Positions 42,579 through 51,756 of a stretch of 64,000 bases of DNA are shown here, piece by piece. Source of the DNA: a virus. Every line of letters starts with the position of its first letter. Within the stretch, counting starts at the first letter, position 1. Where the stretch lies: positions 1-64,000 of the IMG/VR virus record IMGVR_UViG_3300025102_000021, one strand, 5' to 3'. The notes under the pieces were generated by a model, which made no database searches, was not told the DNA's origin, and saw only the letters and a list, made by a program, of their open reading frames with translations. The position numbers and the translations under genes were made by a program.

Positions 42579-45002
42579 TTATCTTGGATCAAACTTGTTT
42601 AATCGCATACCTCCGCCTATAACATCATTTCCTGATGATTCAAATCTTTGCGGGGCTTTGCCTTTTTCTTTTTGATCCATTAAAGCACTCTTTTGTGAGG
42701 CTTGCATTTTTGTTCTTTCGTCTTTTCTGTCTTCTCTAGATACCTCAGCTTCTCTGCTAGCTCTAGCTTCAACATCTTTTAATTGCATGTTTAATTCAAA
42801 CTCATACTTCATAAGATCTTTCTTAACCAAAGCTTCTTGCTGTAATTGTTGTATTTTAAGCTCAGTCTTAGCTTGTTCTAACTGAGTATTCATTTGAACC
42901 ATAGCTTGCTGCTTTTGTACTTCAGCTTGAGCTACAGCTTGCTGTGATTGAGCGTTCGCTTGAGCTTGAGCCTGTATGTTTTGTTGCTGCATCTCTTGAT
43001 CCCTTTCTGCCTTTTGCTTTCTTCTAATTTTAAGAAGTTGATTAGCTAACTTTAAGTTTCTTATATCTCTAAGATCGATAGCGTCCTCTAAGTCTATTAG
43101 TTTTTGACCTAAGGCTACTTGTATGTTATTTTCTAACATTTGTTTTTCTTCGTCGTCAGGCATTAACTCTAAGAATATACCAAAATCATACAGGTGTAAG
43201 TTTGCCATTTCTTCAAGTGTAGCTACGTTGTGAGCTCCGATAGCTTGTACAAAAGCATCTTTTGTTGGAGAGTACTCTATAACATCAGATATTCTAAGCG
43301 ATAAAGCTTCTGCTACTTGTGCTGTTAAGAATAAGCCAGACTGTAGTATATGTCTAGTAGCTACGTTAGAGTTTGCTGCAGCTAGCTTTTGAACACCAAC
43401 CAAAGCGTTTTTGTCAGGAGTGCTACCGTCCCTAGCCTCGTTTAGACCAGTTACATCTCGCATCATTTGAAGATAATAGTTGTAACTACCTATTAATGCT
43501 TGCATTTTGTTGCCACCACCACCAGACTGTATTTCTCTAATAGGCACAGCACCAGGGTTACCTTCACCTAGAGAGTTCATTGACCTACCAATAACGCTAC
43601 CCGTCTGGAAGAACATGTTTAAAGCTTCTTGAGGATTGTAGTTTGTGCCGTTACCTAAGTCGATCTCAGCTAAACCATCAGCGTCAAGATAAACACCGTC
43701 TGGAACCATCTTAGACATCACTTGTTGTAGCTTTAAGTGTGTAAGCTGTATCATATCAGCAAAACCTGTTATTCTACTAACAATAGATTCTGTTCTGCCG
43801 TTGTACATTCTAGGAGCTACTATAGCATAGTTCATTTTAACTTTAGTGAAGTCACTTTTTGGTCTAACCATATTTTTAGCCATCTCCCACTTTAACAGAG
43901 TATCTGTACCTAGTATTATAGCGCCGTCATAAACACACTCTATAGATCTAGATACTCTCTTAAAGTTTCCTTGCTTGTCTTCTGGTGGATTAAAGCTGTC
44001 GTTTTTTGGTATAGCTCTTTCACCGCCAGTACCTGTTTCTTTTACTTTGTAAACATTGTTCATATACGTCTTGTAGTTAAAATACAAAACTTGAACTTTA
44101 TTGTTGTCTGTTTTATTTGAGTTTCTAACTCGTTGATAACCGTATCTAGATCTATTGTTTGGCTTGTTAGCTATTTCTTCTAGCTCAGCTTGACTTAGAT
44201 CAGGAAATTGTTTAGCTAGCTCGTTTATAGGTATTGTTTTAACTTCACCCACGTAGTATACGTCATCAAAATAAGGTGAATCAGTATACGACCAAACCAT
44301 ATTAGCAGGATCAACATAATCAACAGTAATTCCCTCGGACGTATTAAACCCTGTTTTAACAGCACCAATACCTAGCACGGTAAGATCGTAGTAAAATCTT
44401 TTTGATATTAAATCGTAATCGTTACCCTTCATCAGCACAGCTATAGCTTGCTCTTCGGCTATTTCAACCTCTTGCTTGTAAGTAAGCTGCATGTGAAGCA
44501 TTAGCTCTTCCTCTGTTTGAGGCAGCGTGTCTGGTTCGTTTTCTGTTATATCTACTTTAAATGTATCTCTAACTTTTTCAGCAAAGTCTTTAGTTCGCAT
44601 GTCGTCTAATATGGACTGCATGTACGAAGTTCTTTTATCTACGCCGTATGGATCTTGAGAATAAGCTTTTATATCGTAAGATCTATCAGCCATGCCGTTA
44701 ACAACTATATCTACGAATTTAGGTATAATAGGCACCGGCTTCCAGTCTAAGTTTAAGTAGCTTAAGTCACCATTTATAGATAACTCATCTTTGTATTTTT
44801 GTATCGACTGCTCGCCTCTAGCGTACAACCTCAGCTTGTGAAATCTTTCTTTGTTTTCTATGTATCTATTGTTAGTGTAGTTCTCGTTAAACCACTCTTG
44901 CTCTATGGCTTTAGCAACTTTTAAACCATACTCTGGCAACATTTTTTCTAAATCACTAACTACTTGTGAAGGAAAATAACTTTTTACAACTGACTCAGCC
45001 AT
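42579..45002 (-). CDS. Portal protein
   Basis: 807 residues, forms the dodecameric DNA entry ring. RFHKLRLYARGEQSIQKYKD, then LDWKPVPIIPKFVDIVVNGM, is the start of the conserved portal core. QKLAAANSNVATRHILQSGL and the long helical C-terminus (residues 660-770, rich in Gln and Ala, such as QAQANAQSQQAVAQAEVQKQ) fit the crown/barrel. It ends 3 bases before the terminase start in the standard terminase-portal order. Confidence 0.88.
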   Translation of the reverse strand: MAESVVKSYFPSQVVSDLEKMLPEYGLKVAKAIEQEWFNENYTNNRYIENKERFHKLRLYARGEQSIQKYKDELSINGDLSYLNLDWKPVPIIPKFVDIVVNGMADRSYDIKAYSQDPYGVDKRTSYMQSILDDMRTKDFAEKVRDTFKVDITENEPDTLPQTEEELMLHMQLTYKQEVEIAEEQAIAVLMKGNDYDLISKRFYYDLTVLGIGAVKTGFNTSEGITVDYVDPANMVWSYTDSPYFDDVYYVGEVKTIPINELAKQFPDLSQAELEEIANKPNNRSRYGYQRVRNSNKTDNNKVQVLYFNYKTYMNNVYKVKETGTGGERAIPKNDSFNPPEDKQGNFKRVSRSIECVYDGAIILGTDTLLKWEMAKNMVRPKSDFTKVKMNYAIVAPRMYNGRTESIVSRITGFADMIQLTHLKLQQVMSKMVPDGVYLDADGLAEIDLGNGTNYNPQEALNMFFQTGSVIGRSMNSLGEGNPGAVPIREIQSGGGGNKMQALIGSYNYYLQMMRDVTGLNEARDGSTPDKNALVGVQKLAAANSNVATRHILQSGLFLTAQVAEALSLRISDVIEYSPTKDAFVQAIGAHNVATLEEMANLHLYDFGIFLELMPDDEEKQMLENNIQVALGQKLIDLEDAIDLRDIRNLKLANQLLKIRRKQKAERDQEMQQQNIQAQAQANAQSQQAVAQAEVQKQQAMVQMNTQLEQAKTELKIQQLQQEALVKKDLMKYEFELNMQLKDVEARASREAEVSREDRKDERTKMQASQKSALMDQKEKGKAPQRFESSGNDVIGGGMRLNKFDPR

Positions 45003-45004
45003 AC

Positions 45005-47218
45005 TTATTTTTTAATTAATATTGATGATAAACCATCGTTCTTATATCGAGCAATATTTAAGCTCACTTTATTAGTATTACTTGATTTAGGATAGTATAA
45101 ATGTCTATTGCAAGCCATAATAGCTAACCCTGAGCTTATAGCGGCGTCAAACTTAGTTCTTTTGTTGATGTCAAACTTAGCCCAGTCGTTAAGAGTTTCG
45201 TTAAAATACACATTACCGTAGTTGCCGTCTCCTTTATGCCCAACGTGGTCATTTATGTACATTTCGATAGCAGCGGCGTGAGACTGTTTTATGTCTTCAC
45301 TAGAGTTTGGTATACCTCCAACTTCTTTTTCAGCAACAGATAGTTTATTCCAAACTTTATCTGGTCTATTCATAGAGTATCCCCTGTATCCTCTTCTCTT
45401 TAAGTAGTACAGTAATCTTGGTTTGTTGTTCTCAGCAAGTAATGGCATACCGTAAAACACTAAAGCCATTAACACGTCTTCAAAAAATATCTCAGCTGTA
45501 GGTGGTCTTGACACATACTCTAAGAAAAAAGTGTTCGCGGGAGCATCTTCCATTGAAAACTTAGTCAAGCCATGCAAAGCACCGTTAGAACCTCTACCGT
45601 CCACTGTTCCACTAATATCGTAGCTATCACAGCCAAATGCACCTACGTGCTCGTTTCCTGGTAGTTTAATGCCTTGTTTTATTATCTGTCTGTTTTGCAA
45701 ACCTATACTAGGAACCCAGCTAACTTTAAACCTACCACCTGGGTCTGGTACAAAAACAACCTTAGTGTCTTTTATTCCGTTTTGCCACTGAAAGTTTCCT
45801 GTGGTAACAGCATTAGAGTTTCTTATTCCTTCGTTATAATCTATTTGCTCGTATATCTTAACTAGATTAAATAGACTATTTTTAGTTTCATCTCTAAACG
45901 CATGCTCCGTAGTCCTAGGAAACTGACGGTAAAATTCATTTAGTCCATCTTGATCACCTTTTAATCCTTCTACTTCATTGTCCCAGTATTCTATTATACC
46001 TATGTCTATTAGTTCACCGTCGGGTCCACGAGTTTCTCTTCTTGGAGTATTAAACACAGGTCGTCCATGCTCATCAATAAAACCTTCATAGTTCCATTCC
46101 ATTGGGATAAACAAAGAATATAAACCAGAGCGTGTTTGTCCATTTGCGTTTCTTTTAGTGACATCGCTGTCGTTATATAATTTTTTAAAGTTATCACCAC
46201 CTTTGTCTAAAGCGTTTGACGTTGATCCCATCATACACTTACCTACTATTCTAGAACCTAGTCTAAGACAAGTTTTAGTTACTCGCCAGTTGTTTAATAT
46301 GTTGTCAGGTCTTTCCCACTTACCACTTTCATCGTGAACTAGTAGGCTAAGTTTTTCACCATCATAACTATTGTCACCTGTATTCTTCCAATCAATCGTA
46401 GTGTCTAGACCTTGTATGTCTTCTAGCTTTTCTTTTGATGTAATTTTTTTACGAGTAAATTTACTTGCAGGAACACGGTAGGCTAGCTCAGACTTTGGTC
46501 TATCCATACCATCTTGTATTGGCTTAAAAAAGAAAGGGTAGTTTATGGATATTGGTACAACCTTGTCTGTAAACATTTTTTTAGCATCGGCACCAGACTT
46601 AGATAATATACCGTACCTACTATCACTAGATATTGTTGCTTGGTTAACGGTTTCAGCACTACTCATAAACGAAAAACCAGAACGCCTATTTTTAAGATAA
46701 CACATACCGTAGCATCTAACATCCGCTTTACAAGCTTCCCAAAATATAAAAAACAATCTATTTGCTTCACGAAAGTCTGGAGCACCAACGTCTATCTTGC
46801 TCCATTGAAGATACATATAATGACTACCGGGTAGATATGTAGTAGTTCCATCGTTGTCGAACCAAAACCCTTCGTCTCTACGTTTAAACTCTTCGTCTAT
46901 ATAGTCATACCACTGTTCTTTTTGTTCTTCAGGATACTCTCTCCAGTCGAATATGCTTTTTATTTTCTTTAGTATAGAAGGTTTTTCAAGCTGCTTCCAT
47001 TTTTTAAGCTCGTTGCTATACACATTTTTTGGAGCTAGAGGTAAAGCAATTTTTAAACCTTGTATATCGTATATTTCGCCGATTTGACCTGTCTTAGATA
47101 TAACGACAACGTCATGCTCTTTGTTATAGCCATAGCTCCACTTCTTAGACTTATTAAGTCTTTTAATAGTGTTGCTTCTTATTGGTTGTATTATTTTATA
47201 TAAACTCTGTTCGTACAT
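45005..47218 (-). CDS. Terminase large subunit
   Basis: 737 residues, the ATPase-nuclease motor that packages DNA. CYLKNRRSGFSFMSSAETV is the deviant Walker A seen in crAss-like and related phages, LSLLVHDESGKW contains Walker B (Asp-Glu), and GAFGCDSYDISG supplies a catalytic Asp of the RNase H-like nuclease. FDAAISSGLAIMACNRH near the C-terminus fits the final nuclease helix. Followed by portal. Confidence 0.9.
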   Translation of the reverse strand: MYEQSLYKIIQPIRSNTIKRLNKSKKWSYGYNKEHDVVVISKTGQIGEIYDIQGLKIALPLAPKNVYSNELKKWKQLEKPSILKKIKSIFDWREYPEEQKEQWYDYIDEEFKRRDEGFWFDNDGTTTYLPGSHYMYLQWSKIDVGAPDFREANRLFFIFWEACKADVRCYGMCYLKNRRSGFSFMSSAETVNQATISSDSRYGILSKSGADAKKMFTDKVVPISINYPFFFKPIQDGMDRPKSELAYRVPASKFTRKKITSKEKLEDIQGLDTTIDWKNTGDNSYDGEKLSLLVHDESGKWERPDNILNNWRVTKTCLRLGSRIVGKCMMGSTSNALDKGGDNFKKLYNDSDVTKRNANGQTRSGLYSLFIPMEWNYEGFIDEHGRPVFNTPRRETRGPDGELIDIGIIEYWDNEVEGLKGDQDGLNEFYRQFPRTTEHAFRDETKNSLFNLVKIYEQIDYNEGIRNSNAVTTGNFQWQNGIKDTKVVFVPDPGGRFKVSWVPSIGLQNRQIIKQGIKLPGNEHVGAFGCDSYDISGTVDGRGSNGALHGLTKFSMEDAPANTFFLEYVSRPPTAEIFFEDVLMALVFYGMPLLAENNKPRLLYYLKRRGYRGYSMNRPDKVWNKLSVAEKEVGGIPNSSEDIKQSHAAAIEMYINDHVGHKGDGNYGNVYFNETLNDWAKFDINKRTKFDAAISSGLAIMACNRHLYYPKSSNTNKVSLNIARYKNDGLSSILIKK

Positions 47219-47493
47219 TATTTAGATCTACCTTCAGCAAAACCTTTAAAAACTCTTTCCTTTTTTTCTTCTACAACTTTACCATCAAGCAAAGCCTGCT
47301 CTTCTTGTATACGATTAAGTATTTCAAAGGCATCGAATATAGCTAGCTTTTTTGTAGCCGCAGCATTTTTAAGTCTATCAGCGGTAATGTCATCACCACT
47401 ATCAACAATAGCTTCTTTAGCCACTTTAATAAGTTCTTCAACTGCTCTATGCCCAGCTTGGATTATACTCTTCTTCGTCTCCTTGATATTCAT
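47218..47493 (-). CDS. Putative terminase small subunit
   Basis: 91 residues, all helical (HRAVEELIKVAKEAIVDSGD, then ADRLKNAAATKKLAIFDAFE and ILNRIQEEQALLDGK). The position directly before, and overlapping, the large terminase start, plus size and helical content, support a small subunit that recognises packaging sites. No clear helix-turn-helix, so the assignment rests on context. It overlaps the upstream gene by 47 bases. Confidence 0.6.
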   Translation of the reverse strand: MNIKETKKSIIQAGHRAVEELIKVAKEAIVDSGDDITADRLKNAAATKKLAIFDAFEILNRIQEEQALLDGKVVEEKKERVFKGFAEGRSK

Positions 47494-48055
47494 ATTTAAT
47501 TGTAATAAAATTAGACATTACTCTATACAGCCTTTTTCCATCTATAACAAACTCATACTCAGAGCTAGGCCTAAAGCCTACTAAGTCTCCTATGTTTACA
47601 GTACCGTCAGAGTATTTAACTACACCTACTAGTGGTTTTTCTTTTTCTGCAGAAAAATCTTTATTGTCTTTTATAGGTTGAATAAAACAATATCCTTTAG
47701 GCGCTTCCCACTTAGAATCTTTAAACCTCGTCCAGTTTGCATGAGGTTTATACAAGAATATTTGATCTTGATAAACTACATAAGTTTCTTCGTCGAAATA
47801 GTTCTTGCTATTTCTTTCGTTACCGTATTGATCCTCCCATCTTCTAAAAACGTTGTGGTGAACTATAACTGTATCGCCGGGTTTTATACCCAACGTATCT
47901 TGATGAGTAGGTACGCTTATAACTTTAGCCTCTCTGTTGACAAACTGATGATTGAAGTTTTCAGAGTTTACAATTAGCTCTTTGTCACCTACAGACTTTG
48001 TGTTATTGTATCTAGACCCTAACGGTCTTACAACAAAACCGTAAACGCTTTTCAT
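47447..48055 (-). CDS. Conserved protein with possible tandem GroES-like folds, 202 aa
   Basis: Two segments have the GroES-like order of strands. First: IKPGDTVIVHHNVFRRWEDQ, then FDEETYVVYQDQIFLYK. Second: GYCFIQPIKDN, KPLVGVVKYSD, NIGDLVGFRPS, then GKRLYRVMSNFITIKY. Each resembles the Cpn10 pattern (GD-V-F, then a turn and a residue-pair DI strand). No mobile-loop IVL motif is evident. The gene lies immediately before terminase genes. It may be an assembly chaperone or a portal/terminase accessory; the fold call is inference. Confidence 0.55.
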   Translation of the reverse strand: MKSVYGFVVRPLGSRYNNTKSVGDKELIVNSENFNHQFVNREAKVISVPTHQDTLGIKPGDTVIVHHNVFRRWEDQYGNERNSKNYFDEETYVVYQDQIFLYKPHANWTRFKDSKWEAPKGYCFIQPIKDNKDFSAEKEKPLVGVVKYSDGTVNIGDLVGFRPSSEYEFVIDGKRLYRVMSNFITIKYEYQGDEEEYNPSWA

Positions 48056-48276
48056 TAGTACTCTAGGTTATACTCTACGGATACCGCCATGTTCTTGTTG
48101 AAGTCTTTCCAGGGTAGTACGTCTTTTCTTTTTTTTATATATATAGAGTACTTGTCGTTTTCTTCGATAATATCACATATAACGTGACCACCATAGACCT
48201 CTTGTCCTACGGAGTAGTGCATTGAGTCTATTTTGTAGTCTTTACCTATTGTTATTTTACGAATTAGCTTGCTCAT
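48055..48276 (-). CDS. Small conserved phage protein, 73 aa
   Basis: Starts MSKLIRKITIGKDYKIDSMH and ends AVSVEYNLEY. Strand-rich: YSVGQEVYGGHVICDIIEEN, then YSIYIKKRKDVLPWKDFN. Small proteins of this pattern, with a VxPWKxF motif and an EYN ending, recur near terminase genes in phages of Bacteroidota. Function unknown. It overlaps the preceding gene by 20 bases. Confidence 0.6.
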   Translation of the reverse strand: MSKLIRKITIGKDYKIDSMHYSVGQEVYGGHVICDIIEENDKYSIYIKKRKDVLPWKDFNKNMAVSVEYNLEY

Positions 48277-48538
48277 CTTCCGTGTATTTTATAGAACCAT
48301 CTTCTATGTTAATGTCAGCGGAGCCATACTCTTTTTTAAACTCACTTCTCATTTTAGAAATCATATCGCTTGCTTGAAAGCATAGGTGCAGCATCTCGTG
48401 TTTGCGAGTTTCTAACGCACCTATTTGATTTTGGTAGTTTTGCAGTGATCTTACTGCTGCTTGAAGTTTTTCTAGTTGATCGCTGTTAATACGATCAGGT
48501 CTAAGGTCTTTTACCTTAGGCGTCTTTCTTTTTGCCAT
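48257..48538 (-). CDS. Small coiled-coil protein, 93 aa
   Basis: Starts MAKRKTPKVKDLRPDRINSD. Residues 18-70 form a continuous helix with heptads (LEKLQAAVRSLQNYQNQIGA). The C-terminus is acidic (INIEDGSIKYTEDEQANS). Coiled-coil proteins at this place next to terminase may be assembly cofactors. No family recognised. Confidence 0.6.
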   Translation of the reverse strand: MAKRKTPKVKDLRPDRINSDQLEKLQAAVRSLQNYQNQIGALETRKHEMLHLCFQASDMISKMRSEFKKEYGSADINIEDGSIKYTEDEQANS

Positions 48539-48568
48539 GATTTAATTTAATTTAAGTTAATTGTTTAT

Positions 48569-49303
48569 TTAGTCTTCAAATCCAAACACTAAAGTAATAG
48601 GATTTACGTCGAATATAATATCATCTTCTGCTATAGCATCTGTGTTAGCCGCAGTTAATGTTATTTGAGTAGAGGTATCAGCAGTTTTAACAGTACCCAA
48701 AACAGCGTCGTCTTGAGCGTGTAAAACATTGCCTGGGGCAAAGTGCTCACGTACATCCATACCACTACCGTCCATTGTAATAACTGTTTGAGTACCTGCG
48801 CCAAAATCAGCCTCATTAATAGCGTTAATGCTTGTAAAATTAAAATTACCAGCCGCTATACAGCCAACGTAAATTTTGTGATAACCTGTAGTTGCAGGTT
48901 CATCTACATCTGGCGCTACAACTAGTGGAGCGTGACCACCTACGGTGCTATTAGAAGTAGAAGCTACGGCTGTAGATCTCATTGAAGTTGGACCAAAACT
49001 AGTTGCTGGAAACTCAATCATACCTGTTATGTTACTATTTGGTCTTCTGTCAGCGGCGGCGCCAACAGTACCTAGCGATATATCGTTGTTTGATGCGAAT
49101 AGTAATTGAAAAGGAAAAGCGTTCTGGGTTGGAGCCGCGTCACCTTTAGGCTTTATGATAGCTGCAGCGCTAACTAACTTACCGCTACCTCTTGGTATTT
49201 CAAAACCTGTCCAATCAAAAAGTACTTCTCCTGACGCAAATGCTTCGGCGTTTTGAATACTAGCTGCTATTGTAGGTTTTACTTTTACTGTATAATATCC
49301 CAT
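48569..49303 (-). CDS. Virion-like beta-rich protein, 244 aa
   Basis: Starts MGYYTVKVKPTIAASIQNAE. Ala, Thr, Ser and Gly rich with regular strand pattern, such as LVSAAAIIKPKGDAAPTQNA and AATNTDAIAEDD-like ends. The composition resembles head fibre, decoration or tail-associated proteins of marine phages. The C-terminal DVNPITLVFGFED closes the fold. Nearby tandem paralogs (51,757-53,269) have similar composition. Confidence 0.6.
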   Translation of the reverse strand: MGYYTVKVKPTIAASIQNAEAFASGEVLFDWTGFEIPRGSGKLVSAAAIIKPKGDAAPTQNAFPFQLLFASNNDISLGTVGAAADRRPNSNITGMIEFPATSFGPTSMRSTAVASTSNSTVGGHAPLVVAPDVDEPATTGYHKIYVGCIAAGNFNFTSINAINEADFGAGTQTVITMDGSGMDVREHFAPGNVLHAQDDAVLGTVKTADTSTQITLTAANTDAIAEDDIIFDVNPITLVFGFED

Positions 49304-49308
49304 TTTAT

Positions 49309-49695
49309 TTATTTTTTTATTTTTTCGTATGAGCGTCCACCAAAGTAGGCACCTATTACAGTTATTAATACTAATTGTAGTAGATCAACCCACTTGTCCT
49401 CTACTGTAAACATAATTACACCAGCATCTATAAAAATTAGCAACGTAGTGCAAATAACTAGCCAAGCTAGAACTAGCGGGCGTATTGATTTACTGAGCCA
49501 TGAATCAGACTGCATGTCCGATTTCCACCTTGACGTAACCTCTTCTTGCATCTTGGCTTCGCTGTCTAAAAGCATTTGCTTTATCTTAGCTTTAGCCTCG
49601 TCGCGTTCTTTATCTGTAGTAATAACCTTGTCTAATATTCCCTCTGCGTTATCTACTACTTTACCTAATAAACCTCCTATTAAGTTATTTATCAT
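49309..49695 (-). CDS. Three-TM-type holin (PF11351-like)
   Basis: 128 residues. An amphipathic N-terminus (INNLIGGLLGKVVDNAEGIL), a charged helix, then SWLSKSIRPLVLAWLVICTT, the conserved SxRPxxLxW motif of the Holin-of-3TMs family. Two transmembrane helices follow (LVICTTLLIFIDAGVIMF and LLQLVLITVIGAYFGGRSYE). It would form membrane lesions and set lysis timing. It is distant from the second lysis-like cluster at 15,350-16,868. Confidence 0.8.
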   Translation of the reverse strand: MINNLIGGLLGKVVDNAEGILDKVITTDKERDEAKAKIKQMLLDSEAKMQEEVTSRWKSDMQSDSWLSKSIRPLVLAWLVICTTLLIFIDAGVIMFTVEDKWVDLLQLVLITVIGAYFGGRSYEKIKK

Positions 49696-50192
49696 GATTT
49701 TTTAGCTTTGTTAGGCTCAAGTTTTCTACGATGAGCTTGACCTAGTTTAGTTCCTTCGGTAGCTCTATCTTCTAACTTACTTATCTTATCTAACTTCCTT
49801 TGAGCTTTTTTGTCTTTACCTTTTCTATTTGCTTTTTCAGCTTTATCTTCGATCTTAGATATTCTATTGTAAATTCTTTCTTGCTTTTTCTCTTCTTTTA
49901 CAGTTCTAAAACCAGGCTCGTTAAAATGATCTTTAGCAGCATCAACGTCTGTGTAAGCTTTTATTTCTTTTTTAGCTCCTTTAAATTCTTTTCTAGTTAT
50001 ATCACCAGACTTAAATTCTTTTTTCCTGTCTGCTATAAGACGTTTGTTAGATTCTTTAAGTATTTTTTTGTCTTGCTTTTCGACATCAGGTTTATCACCG
50101 CTTTTTCTCTTCTTCATCGGCGAACCTTTAGAGTCAGCGTTACACATGCAATTTTTGCCGTAGAAAGACGAACCTTTCATTTTAAACTCCAT
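49692..50192 (-). CDS. Basic SP-x-K protein, 166 aa
   Basis: Starts MEFKMKGSSFYGKNCMCNAD and contains GSPMKKRKSG. The rest is an extremely Lys/Asp/Glu/Arg-rich helix. The MxFKM N-terminus and SPMKK motif recur in neighbouring small proteins. Predicted nucleic-acid-binding or scaffold-like, with no catalytic domain. It overlaps the holin start. Confidence 0.6.
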   Translation of the reverse strand: MEFKMKGSSFYGKNCMCNADSKGSPMKKRKSGDKPDVEKQDKKILKESNKRLIADRKKEFKSGDITRKEFKGAKKEIKAYTDVDAAKDHFNEPGFRTVKEEKKQERIYNRISKIEDKAEKANRKGKDKKAQRKLDKISKLEDRATEGTKLGQAHRRKLEPNKAKKS

Positions 50193-50193
50193 A

Positions 50194-50964
50194 TTAGTAT
50201 TTTTTAGATTTACAACCTCTTTTAGTTAAAGCAGAATCTTTTCCACCCTCTTTTTTTCTACCTCTAATGTTAGATCCTTGTTTTGCTACTATCGCTTCTG
50301 CGGCTGCAGCGCCTTTCAAGTCCTTACCTTCTTTAGTCCCTACGGCAACTGAACCACTAGCGCGTTTCTTCTTGCTCAAGCCAAATCTTCCGTATCTTGT
50401 AGTTTCTTTTTTAACATTACCTTGCTTGTCGTATTTTACTTTAACAGTTTTTTTACTTCTTCCTTTTCCAGCAGTCATTTTAACTTTCTTAACGTCTTTA
50501 ACGCTAGCGCCTGGATTACTTGGATCAGAAATAATTCCGTCTTTACGCTTTCTTCCTTTTATCTTAACGTTAACTTTAGTATTTCTTACTTGTGGCTTAC
50601 CACCAACCGTTGAAGTTAAATTGTCATCAGACTTTACTTTCTTAGAGTCAGCTCTAGATTGAGTTTCAGTCTTCGTAGTTGTGTTAGGCGTCTTATCTCC
50701 AGTATCTACGAATCTTTTCACATTGTCTTGTTGAGCCTTAAGAGACATATCTCTAGTCGTTGTGCGTTCTGGAATAGCATTAGTTTTAGTTCTATCTTTA
50801 GTGTAATCACCTATGTATTCTTCGCTTCTAGTGTCTTCCGTAAACTTTACTTTTTTCTTTGCAGGAGACGCCTCTATTTTTGCTTTTAAATGCTCAGGTA
50901 GTCTATGCTGTTTTCCAACTAACTTTTTCATTAGTGGACTTTTAGGTCTCATTTTAAATCCCAT
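50194..50964 (-). CDS. Basic SP-x-K protein, 256 aa
   Basis: Starts MGFKMRPKSPLMKKLVGKQH and has ASPAKKKVKF, so two SP-x-K motifs in the first 40 residues. The RLPEHLKAKI segment after the first motif is a pattern I recall in short proteins of marine phages. The remainder is Lys/Thr/Ser-rich, strongly basic and largely disordered, ending RGCKSKKY. Candidate packaged DNA-binding protein; function unproven. Confidence 0.6.
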   Translation of the reverse strand: MGFKMRPKSPLMKKLVGKQHRLPEHLKAKIEASPAKKKVKFTEDTRSEEYIGDYTKDRTKTNAIPERTTTRDMSLKAQQDNVKRFVDTGDKTPNTTTKTETQSRADSKKVKSDDNLTSTVGGKPQVRNTKVNVKIKGRKRKDGIISDPSNPGASVKDVKKVKMTAGKGRSKKTVKVKYDKQGNVKKETTRYGRFGLSKKKRASGSVAVGTKEGKDLKGAAAAEAIVAKQGSNIRGRKKEGGKDSALTKRGCKSKKY

Positions 50965-50968
50965 AGTT

Positions 50969-51313
50969 TTATTTTTCTGCTTTTTTAGCGGCCTTCTCCC
51001 AAGGAAAGTTCATGCTTCCTTCTTCTGACCACCTGCCGTTATACTTTATTTTACCATCTTTTCTAGGGTACGTTACTCCCTTGTATCTAACGTAATCATC
51101 ACCATAAGAAAGCTGACCGTTAGCCATATCTTCAGCGTGTTTACCTTCATGTTTAATTACACGTTTTTCTAAACTACTACCTTTTGGAACTGATTTATCT
51201 ACGTAAATACTACCGTCCATATTAGCTTCGCCTAAAACTCCTTTAGCTAAAGTTTTTCTTAGTATTGGACCTTTAAATCCTCTTTTTTCGTTACCTAACT
51301 TAAAGTTTGCCAT
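50969..51313 (-). CDS. Small HEXXH protein (minimal zincin candidate)
   Basis: 114 residues. RVIKHEGKHAEDM (His55-Glu56-x-x-His59) is a zinc metallopeptidase signature, followed by YGDDYVRYKGVTYPR and a C-terminal FPWEKAAKKAE whose Glu could be the third zinc ligand. The Pro-Trp-Glu-Lys-Ala ending resembles minimal phage zincins. Placed among small basic proteins in the late block, it could mature capsid or internal proteins. Activity is inference. Confidence 0.6.
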   Translation of the reverse strand: MANFKLGNEKRGFKGPILRKTLAKGVLGEANMDGSIYVDKSVPKGSSLEKRVIKHEGKHAEDMANGQLSYGDDYVRYKGVTYPRKDGKIKYNGRWSEEGSMNFPWEKAAKKAEK

Positions 51314-51753
51314 TATCTGTTTTTGTCGTTAATCATGTCGTCAATAGCTTTATTAAAAACTTTATCAGTATAAGACTTGTTATTGTAAAACACACTTCTT
51401 TCAGACGTGGGTAAATCTTCTTCACCTAAAAGTATTCTGTATATTCTACTTATTAGCTGGCTGCACTTAAATGAAGTTTTAAATATAGAGTATTTAATAG
51501 TTGTTCTATTTCTGTGCCTCCAAACTTCTATCCAACCCAGCTTCCTTAGTTTGTCCCATCGAGTTTTATCCCAACTCATGGTATAAGTACCATCAATAAA
51601 TTCTTGTCTTGTAAACCGGCCTTGGCAGTCTAAAAATATTAGTAGTTCAAGATCGGCATCTGTTAACCCGTAAGTCTTACAAGCCCACTTTCTAGTGAGC
51701 CTGTAATACTTTAGGATTTGTAATTCACGTAAATCGTGACTAGTTAGTCTCAC
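51313..51753 (-). CDS. Winged-helix DNA-binding protein
   Basis: 146 residues. RKWACKTYGLTDADLELLIF, then GRFTRQEFIDGTYTMSWDKT and RWDKLRKLGWIEVWRHRNRT give the MarR-like helix-turn-helix-wing order (recognition helix around MSWDKTRWDKL, wing IEVWRHRNR). KYSIFKTSFKCSQLISRIYR continues the dimerisation helix. It lies between a zincin candidate and head-protein paralogs, so it may regulate late genes or packaging. The stop and start overlap by one base with the zincin gene. Confidence 0.7.
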   Translation of the reverse strand: MRLTSHDLRELQILKYYRLTRKWACKTYGLTDADLELLIFLDCQGRFTRQEFIDGTYTMSWDKTRWDKLRKLGWIEVWRHRNRTTIKYSIFKTSFKCSQLISRIYRILLGEEDLPTSERSVFYNNKSYTDKVFNKAIDDMINDKNR

Positions 51754-51756
51754 TTA

